Source: Geminicoccaceae bacterium
Lineage (GTDB): Bacteria > Pseudomonadota > Alphaproteobacteria > Geminicoccales > Geminicoccaceae
Direction: 5' to 3'
Assembly: GCA_028279345.1 (NCBI GenBank)
Contig: JANQNY010000033.1
Location: 1-64,000 of the forward strand
Length of the DNA: 64,000 nt
Positions within the stretch are counted from its first letter, which is position 1; each line of letters begins with the position of its first letter. A program made the position numbers and the translations under genes. A model generated the notes under the pieces. It saw nothing but the letters and a program-made list of their open reading frames with translations, did not search any database and was not told the origin of the DNA. Shown in pieces: positions 27,819-36,965 of this stretch.

Positions 27819-30011
27819 ATGCGCCGTCACGTCGTCATCGCCTCCTTGAGCACAGCCCTGATGGCGGCGACCGCCAGTTCGGCCTGGGCACAGATGACCT
27901 TCAATCGCGTCGCCTCGTTTCCGGTGCCTGCCAATCTGCCGGCCGACGCCGATCCGACAAGCGAGACGTCGGCCGAGATCATCGCCGCGACTCCGGACGG
28001 CACGATGCTGGTCTACACCGACAGCCCACTGGGCGCGATCGGCATGATCGATATCAGCGATCACGCGGCCCCGGCGCCGGCGGGCCTCGTCATGGTCGAG
28101 GGCGAGCCGACGTCGGTCACCGTCGTGGGCGGCGTGGCGCTCGTGGGCATCAACACGTCCGAAAGCTACACCGAGCCCTCCGGCAGGCTCGACGCCATCG
28201 CCCTCGACAGCGGCGAGGTCGTCGCGAGCTGCGAGCTGGGCGGCCAGCCCGACAGCATCGCGGCGTCGCCCGATGGCAGCTTCGTCGCCGTCGCTATCGA
28301 GAACGAACGTGACGAGGACCTCGATGACGGCATCATCCCGCAGCTCCCGGCCGGGAGCCTGGTCCTGGTCGACCTCACGGGCCCCGGTGCGCCCGCCTGC
28401 GAGACGCTCAGGACCGTGGGTCTCACGGGCCTAGCCGAGGTGGCGCCCGACGACCCCGAGCCCGAGTTCGTCGATATCAACGATGCGGGCCACGTGCTCG
28501 TGACGCTTCAGGAGAACAACCACATCGTCATTGTCGACGGCGTGAACGGCGAGGTGGCAGCGCATTTCTCCGCGGGCGCCGTCGATCTCGCCAAGGTCGA
28601 TACGGCGGAGGATGGCGCGATCGCCTTCACGGGCGAGCAGCCGGCGCGCAAGCGCGAGCCAGACGCTGCCAAGTGGCTCGACGACGAGCGCTTCGTGATC
28701 GCCAATGAGGGTGACTACGAAGGCGGCAGCCGCGGCTTCACCATCATGAGCGCCGCCGGCGACGTGCTCTACGAGAGCGGTCCGTCGTTCGAGTACGAGG
28801 TGGCTCGCCTCGGCCACTATCCGGACGAGCGCAGCGAGAACAAGGGTGTCGAGCCCGAAGGTCTCGAGGTCGGCACATTCGGCGATGACACGCTGATTTT
28901 CGTCCTCTCCGAGCGGGGCTCGGTAGTCGGCGTCTACCGCGATACGGGCGGCGAGCCCGAGCTTCTGCAGATCCTGCCGTCCGGCATTGCACCCGAAGGG
29001 GCGGTCGCCATTCCCGAGCGCAACCTGCTTGCCGTGGCCAACGAGGCTGACCTGATCGAGGACGGCGGCGTCCGCTCACACGTGATGCTCTTCGAGCGAA
29101 GTGAAGGTCCGGCAGTCTACCCGACGATCGTTTCGGTCGACGACGGCGAGGGGCTGCCGCTCGGCTGGGGCGCTCTTTCCGGGCTCGCGGCGCATCCGAC
29201 CGAGCCGGCACGGCTCTATGCCGTGACCGATAGCTTCTACGGCTCGCGCCCGCAGATCCTCTCGATCGATGCCACGGAGGAGCCGGCACGGATCACCGAG
29301 GCCCTGGTCGTGAACGCCGAGGGCGAACCGGTGCCTTACCTCGACCTTGAGGGCATCGTGGCGCTCCCTGACGGCACGTTCTGGCTCGCTAGCGAGGGCC
29401 GCACGGATCAGGATCGGCCGCACGCCATCCTGCACGTCGATGCTGCGGGCGGCGTGGTGGAGGAGGTGCGCATTCCGGAAGAGCTGATGGCGCACGAGAT
29501 CCGCTTCGGCTTCGAGGGCATCACGGCCGTTGGCGAGGGTGAGAACCTGGAGCTCTGGATGGCGGTCCAGCGCGAATGGGGCGACGACCCGGAAGGTCAG
29601 GTCAAGCTCGTGTCCTACACGCCGGCCACGGGCGCGTGGGGCGCCGTCCGCTACCCGCTCGACCAGGGCGAGCAGGGCTGGGTGGGGCTCTCGGAGATCA
29701 CCGCCGTCGGCGACACGGTCTACATCGTCGAGCGCGACAACCAGATCGGCGCCAACGCCGCCATCAAGAAGCTCTATTCGGTGCCTGCCGCCGAGCTGAA
29801 GGCGGCGCCGCTCGGTGGTGACCTGCCGGTCGTCTCCAAGACCGAGGTGTTCGACTTCCTGCCGGCACTCGCCGCCTTCAACGGCTACATTCAGGACAAG
29901 GTCGAGGGCTTCGCCGTGGACGTCGACGGCAATGCGTTTGCGGTCACCGACAACGATGGTGTGGACGACGCCTCGGGCGAAACCTTCTTCCTCCGGCTAG
30001 GCACGCTCTGA
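27819..30011 (+). CDS. Secreted esterase-like activity of phytase family protein
   Basis: 730 residues with a signal peptide (RRHVVIASLSTALMAATASSAWAQ). The N-terminal two-thirds is a propeller of YVTN-like repeats (ITPDG-type blades, DAIALDSGEVVASCELGGQPDSIAASPDGSFVAVA). The C-terminal third matches the phytase-esterase domain: GLAAHPTEPARLYAVTDSFYGSRPQILSID, YLDLEGIVALPDGTFWLASEG, RFGFEGITAVGEG and KVEGFAVDVDGNAFAVTDNDG. It is likely periplasmic and may hydrolyse phosphate esters or bind calcium; activity is not established for many members. A strong hairpin follows the stop. Confidence 0.88.
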   Translation: MRRHVVIASLSTALMAATASSAWAQMTFNRVASFPVPANLPADADPTSETSAEIIAATPDGTMLVYTDSPLGAIGMIDISDHAAPAPAGLVMVEGEPTSVTVVGGVALVGINTSESYTEPSGRLDAIALDSGEVVASCELGGQPDSIAASPDGSFVAVAIENERDEDLDDGIIPQLPAGSLVLVDLTGPGAPACETLRTVGLTGLAEVAPDDPEPEFVDINDAGHVLVTLQENNHIVIVDGVNGEVAAHFSAGAVDLAKVDTAEDGAIAFTGEQPARKREPDAAKWLDDERFVIANEGDYEGGSRGFTIMSAAGDVLYESGPSFEYEVARLGHYPDERSENKGVEPEGLEVGTFGDDTLIFVLSERGSVVGVYRDTGGEPELLQILPSGIAPEGAVAIPERNLLAVANEADLIEDGGVRSHVMLFERSEGPAVYPTIVSVDDGEGLPLGWGALSGLAAHPTEPARLYAVTDSFYGSRPQILSIDATEEPARITEALVVNAEGEPVPYLDLEGIVALPDGTFWLASEGRTDQDRPHAILHVDAAGGVVEEVRIPEELMAHEIRFGFEGITAVGEGENLELWMAVQREWGDDPEGQVKLVSYTPATGAWGAVRYPLDQGEQGWVGLSEITAVGDTVYIVERDNQIGANAAIKKLYSVPAAELKAAPLGGDLPVVSKTEVFDFLPALAAFNGYIQDKVEGFAVDVDGNAFAVTDNDGVDDASGETFFLRLGTL

Positions 30012-30023
30012 GGAGGAACTAGA

Positions 30024-30053
30024 GGTTCGGCTCGCTCGCGGGCAAGCCGAACC
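30024..30053 (+). terminator. Hairpin after phytase-like gene
   Basis: Perfect 9-bp inverted repeat (GGTTCGGCT / AGCCGAACC) 12 nt after the stop. There is no real T-tract behind it, so intrinsic termination is only possible; it may protect the transcript 3' end. Confidence 0.45.
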
Positions 30054-30120
30054 GGGTTCCGCTTGAGCGCGCGACCGGCGCGGTCCAGACTGCCTGGGGA
30101 GGCAGGCGGAGGACCGGTCG

Positions 30121-31104
30121 ATGATTCTCGCCTCGTTAGCCGGGCGCGGTCGCGATGGCCGGCTCGTCGTGGTGTCCAAGGACCATCTGCGCTGCTCGCC
30201 GGCCGCTGCGGTCGCCGACACCCTGCAGCAGGCGCTCGAGCGTTGGGACCGTGCGGCGCCGGTGCTGGAGCGGTTGGCTGAGGACCTCGAGCGGGGTGAG
30301 GCACCCGAGGCAAGCTCCTTCGATATCGACAAGGTGTTGGCGCCGTTGCCGCGTTGCTACCAGTTTCTAGATGGCAGCGCCTACCTCGCGCACGAGACGC
30401 TGATTCGCCTCGCACGCGGCTCCGACCTTCCGGCGGGCTTCCACGAGGCGCCGCTCATGTACCAGGGCGCGTCGGACAGCTTTCTTGCCCCCAACGCCGC
30501 GATTGAAGTGCCCGATGCGAGCTGGGGCTTCGACTTCGAGAGCGAGATCGCCGTCGTCGTCGACGATGTGCCGCAGGGCGTCCAGCGCGATGAAGCCCTC
30601 GACCACATCAAGCTGGTGATGCTGCTCAATGACATTTCGCTCAGGCACGTGATGGTCGGCGAGCTGTCGCGTGGTTTCGGCTTTGTGCTCTCGAAGCCGC
30701 GCTCGGCCCTCGCACCCTTGGCGGTGACGCCTGAAGCGCTGGGCGCCGCGTGGCGCGACGGCAAGCTTCACGGCCGTCTCTTGAGCCTCGTCAACGGCAT
30801 GGAGATCGGTGCGCCGGACCCCGGCCGCGACATGCGTTTCGACTATGGTGACCTGGTCGCCTACGCCGCGAAGACCCGGCCGCTGGCGGCCGGCACCATC
30901 ATCGGCGGCGGTGTCGTCGAGAACCGGGACCCGAATGTCGGCTTCGCCTCGCTCGACCGCAAGCGGGCCGCCGAAACGCAGTCCTCCGGCGAGGCGGCGA
31001 CGCGCTTTCTCGAGCCCGGCGACCGCGTCGAGATCGAGTTTCTCGACAACCACGGCAACGGCCCCTTCGGCCGCATCGATCAGCAGGTCGTCGCCACCCG
31101 GTGA
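30121..31104 (+). CDS. Fumarylacetoacetate hydrolase (FAH) family protein
   Basis: 327 residues; GGAGGACCGG precedes the ATG. The N-terminal domain resembles FAA_hydrolase_N. The catalytic domain shows FESEIAVVVDDVPQGVQ (the metal-binding ExE), MLLNDISLRHVMVGEL, FVLSKPRSALAPLAVTPE, GTIIGGGVVENRDPN and FLEPGDRVEIEFLD. The family hydrolyses or decarboxylates 2,4-diketo acids in aromatic and sugar-acid catabolism. The form with LAPLPRCYQFLDGSAYLAH is typical of bacterial FAH-like enzymes of unassigned substrate. No catabolic neighbours decide it. Confidence 0.9.
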   Translation: MILASLAGRGRDGRLVVVSKDHLRCSPAAAVADTLQQALERWDRAAPVLERLAEDLERGEAPEASSFDIDKVLAPLPRCYQFLDGSAYLAHETLIRLARGSDLPAGFHEAPLMYQGASDSFLAPNAAIEVPDASWGFDFESEIAVVVDDVPQGVQRDEALDHIKLVMLLNDISLRHVMVGELSRGFGFVLSKPRSALAPLAVTPEALGAAWRDGKLHGRLLSLVNGMEIGAPDPGRDMRFDYGDLVAYAAKTRPLAAGTIIGGGVVENRDPNVGFASLDRKRAAETQSSGEAATRFLEPGDRVEIEFLDNHGNGPFGRIDQQVVATR

Positions 31105-31251
31105 CTTGCCAAAGGTTACGCAAGCTCTCGCCGAGTTGACCGTGGACGCGGTCAACACTGCCTCACGTCACGCCAGCTACCGCGTGATTTTGCGCCGGGC
31201 TTCTCCGCCGCTACCTGGGGCTCGTCGACGACGAACCAAACGGAGGAGATC

Positions 31252-31683
31252 ATGTCGAGGTTCGGTTGGACGCTCGCCGCGCTGATCGCAGCGGCGAGCA
31301 CCGGAGCGCCGGCACTGGCCGGCAATCAACTGGCTGTCGCGATCGCCGGCTATGACCCCGTCTCCTACTTCGACGGCGAGCCGGCACCCGGCGAGGCCCG
31401 GTTCAACCATTTCTGGAACGGTGCCATCTGGTACTTCTCGAGCGAAGCTAACCGCGACGCCTTCGCCGCCGACCCTGCCCGCTACGCGCCGGCTTATGAC
31501 GGCTATTGCAGCTGGGCGGCGTCGCAAGGCTACAAGGCGCCGGGTGACCCGCTGGTCTACGCGGTGGAGGACGGTCGGCTGTTTCTCCAAGTGCATCCGC
31601 GCGCGCAGGAGCTTTGGGAAGCGGATGTTCCCACGTACATCCAGCAGGGCGACGAGAACTGGCCGCGTATTCACCCGTTCTAG
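31252..31683 (+). CDS. YHS-domain exported protein
   Basis: 143 residues, strong ribosome-binding site (GGAGGAGATC). The signal peptide (FGWTLAALIAAASTGAPALAG) is followed by the YHS pattern IAGYDPVSYFDGEPAPGEARFNHFWNGAIWYFSSEANRDAFAADPARYAPAYDGYCSW; the single Cys lies in GYCSW. YHS proteins of this periplasmic type are proposed metal (Cu/Hg) handling proteins, but this is not proven. Appears monocistronic. Confidence 0.9.
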   Translation: MSRFGWTLAALIAAASTGAPALAGNQLAVAIAGYDPVSYFDGEPAPGEARFNHFWNGAIWYFSSEANRDAFAADPARYAPAYDGYCSWAASQGYKAPGDPLVYAVEDGRLFLQVHPRAQELWEADVPTYIQQGDENWPRIHPF

Positions 31684-31807
31684 AGGTTCATCGCGAGCCT
31701 GTCTTCTTGACGGAGGGTCTCCGTCTACGGCTCGAAGGGCGGTCGTCGGCTCAATGCCTGCGACCGCGTGGTGGCCACGGTGGGCTCGAAGCACGTGCGG
31801 CGAGGCG

Positions 31808-32941
31808 TCAGCGGCCAAAGCTGACTAGGGTGCCACCGGCGATCGTGTGAACGAGGCGCCAGGGACCGGAGCAGTCGATCACGACGACATCGGCGCGGCG
31901 GCCCACCTCGATCGCTCCCCGATCGTCGAGCCCCATCGCGGCTGCTGGGTTCCGCGAGATGAGGTTCCAGGCGTCACCCAACGACCGCACACCGCGACCG
32001 ACCAGACCTTCGGCGGCATGCAACAGGCTGGGATAGTAGTAGTCGGACGCAAGCACGGTGCAGACGCCGTCGCGTATCGCATCCTCCGCCGACATGGCGC
32101 CGGTGTGGCTGCCACCGCGGATGACGTTCGGCGCGCCCATGACGACCTGCTCGCCGTTCGCCACGGCGTCGGCGGCCACGTCCCGCGCGAGCGGAAACTC
32201 GCAGACGCGTAGCCCGAGACCGCGATTGGCTGCCCGCTCGGCGGCAGAGCGCTCGTCATGGGACAGCATGACGGCGCCGCGCTCGCTGGCGAGGGCCGCC
32301 ATCTCGCGAATCTTGTCCGGAACAGCCGGCGCACGTCGTCCGACAATAGCGGCCTCAGCCAAGTACTGATCCAACGTCAAACCGGCGCGTTTTGCCCACG
32401 TGTCGAGCTTCTTCTGAGTGCCGGCTCTGACCATTTCCATGGTCAATTTGGTGTGATCGTTGAACGCGATCGCTGGCGTCGGATGCCGGGTGAGCCAGCC
32501 GGCAATGTCGTCGATGGCGTCGTGCGCGAAGGTCTCCCAGCGCAACTGCACGCGATGGTCAGCCATCAACCGTCGACGTAACGCGGGCAGCGCGTCCATG
32601 AAACGACGTCCAGCGTCGAGGCTGCGCGCGCCCGGCTCCCACGAAACGGTCAGGCCGTGAAAGGCGGTCGCGATACCGTTGGCCAACAACTGCCGGTCGA
32701 CCGAGCCCATCGCGACTGGAAACGGGATGTCGACGCCCGGTCGCGGGTGCAGCTCGAGTTCGAAGGCGTCGCCATGGACGTCGACGATCGCAGGCAGCAC
32801 GCAGTGTCCGCGGCAGTCGATGCGCTCGCCGACCGCCGCCGGCACTTCGACTATCCGTCCGTCGGCGACGTGCACGTCGGCGAGTTCGAGGTCGCCTTCG
32901 GACGTCAGCATCCGGCCACCCGTCAGGGAAAGAGCCGTCAT
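31808..32941 (-). CDS. PhnM-like amidohydrolase (alpha-D-ribose 1-methylphosphonate 5-triphosphate diphosphatase type)
   Basis: 377 residues from the ATG at 32941. PhnM-like signatures: LPAIVDVHGDAFELELHPRPGVDIPF (variant HxD metal motif), GIATAFHGLTVSWEPG, AFNDHTKL, MLSHDERSAAERA, MGAPNVIRGGSHTGAMSAEDAIRDGVCTVLASDYYYPSLL (catalytic Asp), and a C-terminal GAIEVGRRADVVVIDCSG. In C-P lyase pathways PhnM removes diphosphate from the ribose triphosphate intermediate. No phnG-L genes are near, so it may act on another substrate or complement a distant cluster. The minor alternative start at 32986 lacks support. Confidence 0.88.
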   Translation of the reverse strand: MTALSLTGGRMLTSEGDLELADVHVADGRIVEVPAAVGERIDCRGHCVLPAIVDVHGDAFELELHPRPGVDIPFPVAMGSVDRQLLANGIATAFHGLTVSWEPGARSLDAGRRFMDALPALRRRLMADHRVQLRWETFAHDAIDDIAGWLTRHPTPAIAFNDHTKLTMEMVRAGTQKKLDTWAKRAGLTLDQYLAEAAIVGRRAPAVPDKIREMAALASERGAVMLSHDERSAAERAANRGLGLRVCEFPLARDVAADAVANGEQVVMGAPNVIRGGSHTGAMSAEDAIRDGVCTVLASDYYYPSLLHAAEGLVGRGVRSLGDAWNLISRNPAAAMGLDDRGAIEVGRRADVVVIDCSGPWRLVHTIAGGTLVSFGR

Positions 32942-33134
32942 CGTTCTACTTGCCTTCCCGAACAGCACGTTCGACCGCTCCGCCATCTAAGAGCCATGTG
33001 TGACGGGATCGTTGCACTCGTGAACTGGCTCCAGACATCTCGGTCGACCTGGGCTTTTTCGAAGGCCTTGTAGAGGGCTCGTTGCCAGCGGCTGCCGACA
33101 GGATCGGCAAGTACCGACGTCGAACGGCAGTGTA

Positions 33135-33629
33135 CTAGGACGCGGCGCCGAACGCCCAAGCGGTTGCTGCCAGGTCGAGTGCCACGAGCGGGCCGAACAG
33201 TCCGTACCCACCGCAGAAGATGTCGAGCCAGATGCCGAGGGCGATCAGCGTTGCGATCACACCCGCCGAGTAGAGCCGGAGGTCCTGGTGGCGCAGCGCT
33301 TGGACGAACCGGAGAACGGCTTCCACGACGAGATAGGTGGCAAACAGCACGGGCAGGGACCATAGCCCCTCGCCGCTGGCGGCGAGTAGGGCGGCACCGA
33401 GGACCAATGCCGTGGCCCCGGCGAAGCGCGAGAGCCCGCTGGCCTCCGGCAGGGCTACGGCGAGACGCAGCAGGCCCGCGGCGAGAAACACGGTCCCGGC
33501 GACATCGATCAGCGCGACCGTCACGAAAAGTGGCGCCAGGGCCACCACGATCGCGAGCGCGTAAGTGACAAGAACCGCCGCCTTGCGTCGCGACAACCGC
33601 TCGCCCACCGCCAGCCGTGCCGTGCTCAT
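33135..33629 (-). CDS. Small multi-pass membrane protein of unknown function
   Basis: 164 residues; TTGGAGATCAA precedes the ATG. About five membrane segments are visible (VLVTYALAIVVALAPLFVTVAL, AGTVFLAAGLLRLAVAL, FAGATALVLGAALLAAS, LPVLFATYLVVEAVL, LYSAGVIATLIALGIWL plus a short last one). The even distribution resembles HdeD/DUF308-type proteins, but I cannot name a family. It has its own AT-rich upstream region with an inverted repeat, so it may be separately regulated from the next membrane protein gene. Confidence 0.75.
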   Translation of the reverse strand: MSTARLAVGERLSRRKAAVLVTYALAIVVALAPLFVTVALIDVAGTVFLAAGLLRLAVALPEASGLSRFAGATALVLGAALLAASGEGLWSLPVLFATYLVVEAVLRFVQALRHQDLRLYSAGVIATLIALGIWLDIFCGGYGLFGPLVALDLAATAWAFGAAS

Positions 33630-33640
33630 TTGATCTCCAA

Positions 33641-33655
33641 AAACGAAATGCGTTT
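33641..33655. promoter_or_regulatory. Inverted repeat upstream of membrane-protein gene
   Basis: AAACG-AAATG-CGTTT, a perfect 5-bp inverted repeat with a 5-bp spacer, lies between a TATTAT-like -10 element (minus strand, ~33657-33664) and the ribosome-binding site. This is the position expected of a repressor operator; the regulator is unknown. Confidence 0.35.
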
Positions 33656-33701
33656 GTATAATAAGCGTGCTTTTCGCCGGGAGAAGGCCGCCTGCTGCAG
33701 G

Positions 33702-34160
33702 TCAGCCTTCCGCCGGGTCGGCTACCGCGCGGCAGCGGTGCTTGTAGGTGACGTTGACGCGCTCCGAGGCGAGCAGGAGCCACGTGAGCAGTAGGGAGAG
33801 GAAGACAAACGCCACGAGCCCCACCTGGCGTGGGTCGACGACGTCCGTCGGCATCGGCCCGAGCTGCGCGTGTTGGGTGTAGATCTGCCCGAGCGCCCCT
33901 GTAAGCCAGATGCCGCCGATCGCCAGCTCAGGAAACCAGCGCCACTTGCGAATGCCCGCGACCAGGATCGCAAGGTGCACGCCGATCGCCGTTGCGATGA
34001 GCCAGGCCGGGCGGTCTGAGCCCTCGCTGTACTGCAGCCATTCGACCGCATCAGCGATGAGCGCGAAGACCACCGCCCCGAAGAAAAAGTAGAGCCAGCC
34101 GGCGACCCCGTAGCGCGGGTGCCGCTTGGCTTCGGCGGCGGAGAGCGGTCGCCAGCTCAT
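33702..34160 (-). CDS. Four-helix membrane protein of unknown function
   Basis: 152 residues. A charged N-terminus (AAEAKRHPRYGVAGWLYFFFGAVVFALIADAV) leads into about four membrane segments: WLIATAIGVHLAILVAGI, LAIGGIWLTGALGQIYTQ and VGLVAFVFLSLLLTWLLLA follow. The GVAGWLYFFF start is reminiscent of DUF2569-like proteins, but the resemblance is weak. The ATG overlaps the stop of the alpha/beta hydrolase gene (ATGA), so the two are translationally coupled. Confidence 0.75.
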   Translation of the reverse strand: MSWRPLSAAEAKRHPRYGVAGWLYFFFGAVVFALIADAVEWLQYSEGSDRPAWLIATAIGVHLAILVAGIRKWRWFPELAIGGIWLTGALGQIYTQHAQLGPMPTDVVDPRQVGLVAFVFLSLLLTWLLLASERVNVTYKHRCRAVADPAEG

Positions 34161-34912
34161 GGCGCGTCTGGATCGGCGAGGCGGTCGACGGCGCGCAAGA
34201 TTCGAGCGATGTCAGTCTCGCGCGAGAGGCGGTGCTCGCCATCCTTGATGAGCTCGATGGTGACGTCGTCTGTCGCGACGTGCGCGGCGAGCCTGAGACT
34301 GGTCTCCCAGGGCACGTCCGGGTCCTTCTGGCCATGGATCAGGTGCATGGGACAGGAGATGGCAAGCGGATCCCTGAAGACCAGATGGTGGCGGCCATCT
34401 TCGATCAGCCGCAGCGTGATCGGCGTTGGCTCCTCGCTATATTCGGAGGGCTCGTAGTGCACGCCCTGGTCGATGAGCGCGGCCTTCTGCGCGGAGGTCG
34501 CGACGTTCCAGATGAGGTCCTCGGTGAAGTCGGGCGCCGGGGCGATGCCGACCATCGCTTGCACGCGCTCCGGTCGTGCGCGGGCCACGAGCAGCATCAT
34601 CCAGCCACCCATGGAAGAGCCCACCAGCAGCAACGGCCCGCTCGTCGCCTGCTCGACTACGGCGATCGCGTCCTCGACCCACGCACCAACGGTGCCCTCT
34701 TCGAAGTCACCGGACGAACGACCGTGCCCGGAATAGTCGAAGCGGGTGAAGCCGAGCCCGCGCGCGACGCAGTGAGCCTCCAGCGCCAACGCCTTGGAAC
34801 CCTCCATGTCGGACGAGAAGCCCGCGAGGAAGACGACGTGCGGTGCGTGACCGGGGTGGGTGATGTGGGCGAGGCGGCGACCATTGGCTTCGACAAAGGC
34901 TGGCTCCGTCAC
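34157..34912 (-). CDS. Alpha/beta hydrolase
   Basis: 251 residues. The GTG start at 34912 forms a GTGA overlap with the upstream glycosyltransferase gene. Canonical hydrolase marks: HVVFLAGFSSDMEGSKA oxyanion region, FTRFDYSGHGRSSGDF, nucleophile elbow LLLVGSSMGGWMML (Ser in GSSMGG), acidic residue in MHLIHGQKDPDVPW and catalytic His in KDGEHRLSR. Similar to short acyl-ester hydrolases of the ABHD10/BAAT-like group; the substrate is unknown. Confidence 0.9.
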   Translation of the reverse strand: MTEPAFVEANGRRLAHITHPGHAPHVVFLAGFSSDMEGSKALALEAHCVARGLGFTRFDYSGHGRSSGDFEEGTVGAWVEDAIAVVEQATSGPLLLVGSSMGGWMMLLVARARPERVQAMVGIAPAPDFTEDLIWNVATSAQKAALIDQGVHYEPSEYSEEPTPITLRLIEDGRHHLVFRDPLAISCPMHLIHGQKDPDVPWETSLRLAAHVATDDVTIELIKDGEHRLSRETDIARILRAVDRLADPDAP

Positions 34913-35664
34913 AGGCGTGCCTCCAGCGGTAGGTAGTCGTCGATCCACGGTACCGGCTTGAGGCCGAAGCGGGACTTGGGCCAGTGGCCGCGGCGCGCCT
35001 CGTCCGGCTTGGGGTAACCGTGGAAGGCAAGGATGCGGCAGCCTTCCGGGAGTTGCGCCGTACGAACGAGGCGCATAGGGCCCCAGGGGGCAGCGTGCAC
35101 CTTGAAGCTCCGGACCCAGGGCTCGGGCCACCAGGTCAGCTCGCCGATGGCACGGCTCGCGTAGGTCTGCTCGTTGTCGCAGGACGCCATCGCGGCGGCG
35201 GGATCGGCCGCGAACCGCTCGAAGAGCTCGACATGCGCACCTGGCTCGAAGCGGAAGACCGAGGAATTGCCGATGCCGCGGCCGCGCGTGCTCCAGTTCT
35301 CGATGATGCAGAAGCGTCCGGGGTGCTCGAAGAACACGTCGAGGCCGCCGGTGATCAGCACGTCGAGGTCCAAGAACAGCACCGGCCCTTCCAGATCCGC
35401 GACCTCGGGTGAGAAGACCGAGAGCTTGCGCCAGGGAGAGGGCGGCTCGTCGGCGCCGAGCCGCAGCGTCGGTAAAGGGCGATGCTCGATGCCGGCGTCG
35501 AGCCCTCGATCTTGCTCGCCCAGGCATACGAAGCGGTGGGGGCGCTCCGTGAAGCGCTCGACCATGCGGTAAAGCAGATTGACGTCGGCGGCGCCGTAGC
35601 GCTCGCCCCACTGCATGCAGAGAACGGTGGGCAAGAGTTTCGTCCCATGGGTGCTGTGGGGCAT
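34909..35664 (-). CDS. Glycosyltransferase-like protein (GT-A type)
   Basis: 251 residues. TVLCMQWGERYGAADVNLLYRMVERF opens a nucleotide-sugar-binding fold. The DxD-type motif LFLDLDVLITG at ~95-105 and the closing TYASRAIGELTWWPEPWVRSFK and ILAFHGYPKPDEA resemble proteobacterial GT8-like transferases of cell-surface glycans. The start is uncertain within the first 15 residues, since no strong ribosome-binding site precedes the assigned ATG. It is divergently oriented to the GT4 gene 128 bp away, suggesting a shared promoter region for two sugar transferases. Confidence 0.85.
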   Translation of the reverse strand: MPHSTHGTKLLPTVLCMQWGERYGAADVNLLYRMVERFTERPHRFVCLGEQDRGLDAGIEHRPLPTLRLGADEPPSPWRKLSVFSPEVADLEGPVLFLDLDVLITGGLDVFFEHPGRFCIIENWSTRGRGIGNSSVFRFEPGAHVELFERFAADPAAAMASCDNEQTYASRAIGELTWWPEPWVRSFKVHAAPWGPMRLVRTAQLPEGCRILAFHGYPKPDEARRGHWPKSRFGLKPVPWIDDYLPLEARL

Positions 35665-35792
35665 GTCCTCGAAGCGTCCGTTCGATGCAACCCCCGGTGC
35701 GCCACACGCGGCTGCGCCGAGGCCCAGGCTTCCGGCCGCGTCGACGGGCTGATAGGGGTTCTCGTCCGGGGCACCGACCCCTGGGAGTGACC

Positions 35793-36965
35793 ATGAGCGA
35801 TGCGTCGACCGCCGTGCTGCAGGTGCTGCCGCGCTTGGAGAGCGGCGGTGTCGAGCGCGGCACCGTGGAGATCGCCCTGGGTCTCAAGGCCGCGGGCTGG
35901 CGATCGTTCGTAGCGGCCGAACCGGGTCGCCTCGTGCCGGAACTCGAGGCAGCGGGCGTTCGATACGTCGAGCTGCCGCTCGCCTCGAAGAATCCCATGG
36001 TGATCTGGCAGAACGCCAAGCGGCTCGAGGAGATCGTCCGCGCCGAGCGCATCGACGTCGTCCACGCCCGCTCACGCGCGCCGGCCTGGAGTGCTCTGCG
36101 CGCCGCGCGCCGCGCCCAGGTCCCGTTCGTCACCACCTTCCACTCCATCTACTCGGGCTACGAGCAGGCGGTGAAGCAGCGCTACAATGCGGTGATGACC
36201 AAGGGCGACCGTGTAATCGCGATCTCCGACTACGTCGCCGGGCACGTCCAGAGCCACTACGCCGTAGCGCCGGAGCGGGTGCGCGTGATCCCCCGCGCGG
36301 TCGACCTCGAGCTGTTCGATCCGGCAATGGTCGACGACGACCGCCGGGCGGCGCTTCGCGCGCGCTGGGACCTTGCGCCGGGCCAGTCGATCGTCATGCT
36401 TCCCGGCCGTGTCACGCGGCGGAAGGGGCACTTGGAACTCTTGCGCGCGCTGAAGCGGCTCGGGCGGGACGATGTCATCTGCGTCATGGTGGGCCCCGCC
36501 GAAGCGGGTGAGAGCTACAAGAAGCAGGTCGACCTGTTCGCGCGCACCGCGCGGCTGGACCGGCAGGTGCTGATGACGGGCCAGTGCGACGACATGCCGG
36601 CGGCCCTCAGCCTCGCCGACGTCGTGGCAGTACCGTCGATCGAGACGCCGGAGGCGTTCGGTCGCGTTTCGATCGAAGCCCAGGCGATGGGGAAGCCCGT
36701 GGTCGTCCACAGCATCGGCGGCCTGCCCGAGACGATCATGCCGGCGGCGACGGGCTGGCTCGTCGAGCCGGGCGACACCGAGCAACTCGCCGAGGCGCTG
36801 ACGCTGGCCCTAGCTATGCCCGCGGAGGTGCGAGCGCGCACGGCGGTTCGCGCGCGCAGCTTCGTCGCCGAACGGTTCGCGCTGGAGCGCATGGTCGCCT
36901 CGACGCTCGACGTCTACCGCGAGGTCGTTCCTGGCGCGCCGTCAGCCCCGGTGCTGCAGCGGTGA
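35793..36965 (+). CDS. GT4-family glycosyltransferase
   Basis: 390 residues from the ATG at 35793 (GGGAGTGACC upstream). It is a GT-B fold: VLPRLESGGVERGTVEIALGLKAAGW (N-terminal nucleotide-independent Gly motif), VVHARSRAPAWSALRAARRAQVPFVTTFHSIY acceptor domain, VIPRAVDLELFDP linker, VMLPGRVTRRKGHLELLRAL donor domain and the E-x7-E motif in PSIETPEAFGRVSIEAQAMGKPVV. Close to retaining transferases acting on lipopolysaccharide or exopolysaccharide. The downstream protease gene overlaps its stop. Confidence 0.93.
   Translation: MSDASTAVLQVLPRLESGGVERGTVEIALGLKAAGWRSFVAAEPGRLVPELEAAGVRYVELPLASKNPMVIWQNAKRLEEIVRAERIDVVHARSRAPAWSALRAARRAQVPFVTTFHSIYSGYEQAVKQRYNAVMTKGDRVIAISDYVAGHVQSHYAVAPERVRVIPRAVDLELFDPAMVDDDRRAALRARWDLAPGQSIVMLPGRVTRRKGHLELLRALKRLGRDDVICVMVGPAEAGESYKKQVDLFARTARLDRQVLMTGQCDDMPAALSLADVVAVPSIETPEAFGRVSIEAQAMGKPVVVHSIGGLPETIMPAATGWLVEPGDTEQLAEALTLALAMPAEVRARTAVRARSFVAERFALERMVASTLDVYREVVPGAPSAPVLQR

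Noticed and set aside
32938-33783. Minus-strand 281-codon frame through the membrane-protein gene
   Set aside because: Arg-rich shadow for most of its length; only the last ~60 codons fall in a gene-free gap, with no start or motif.
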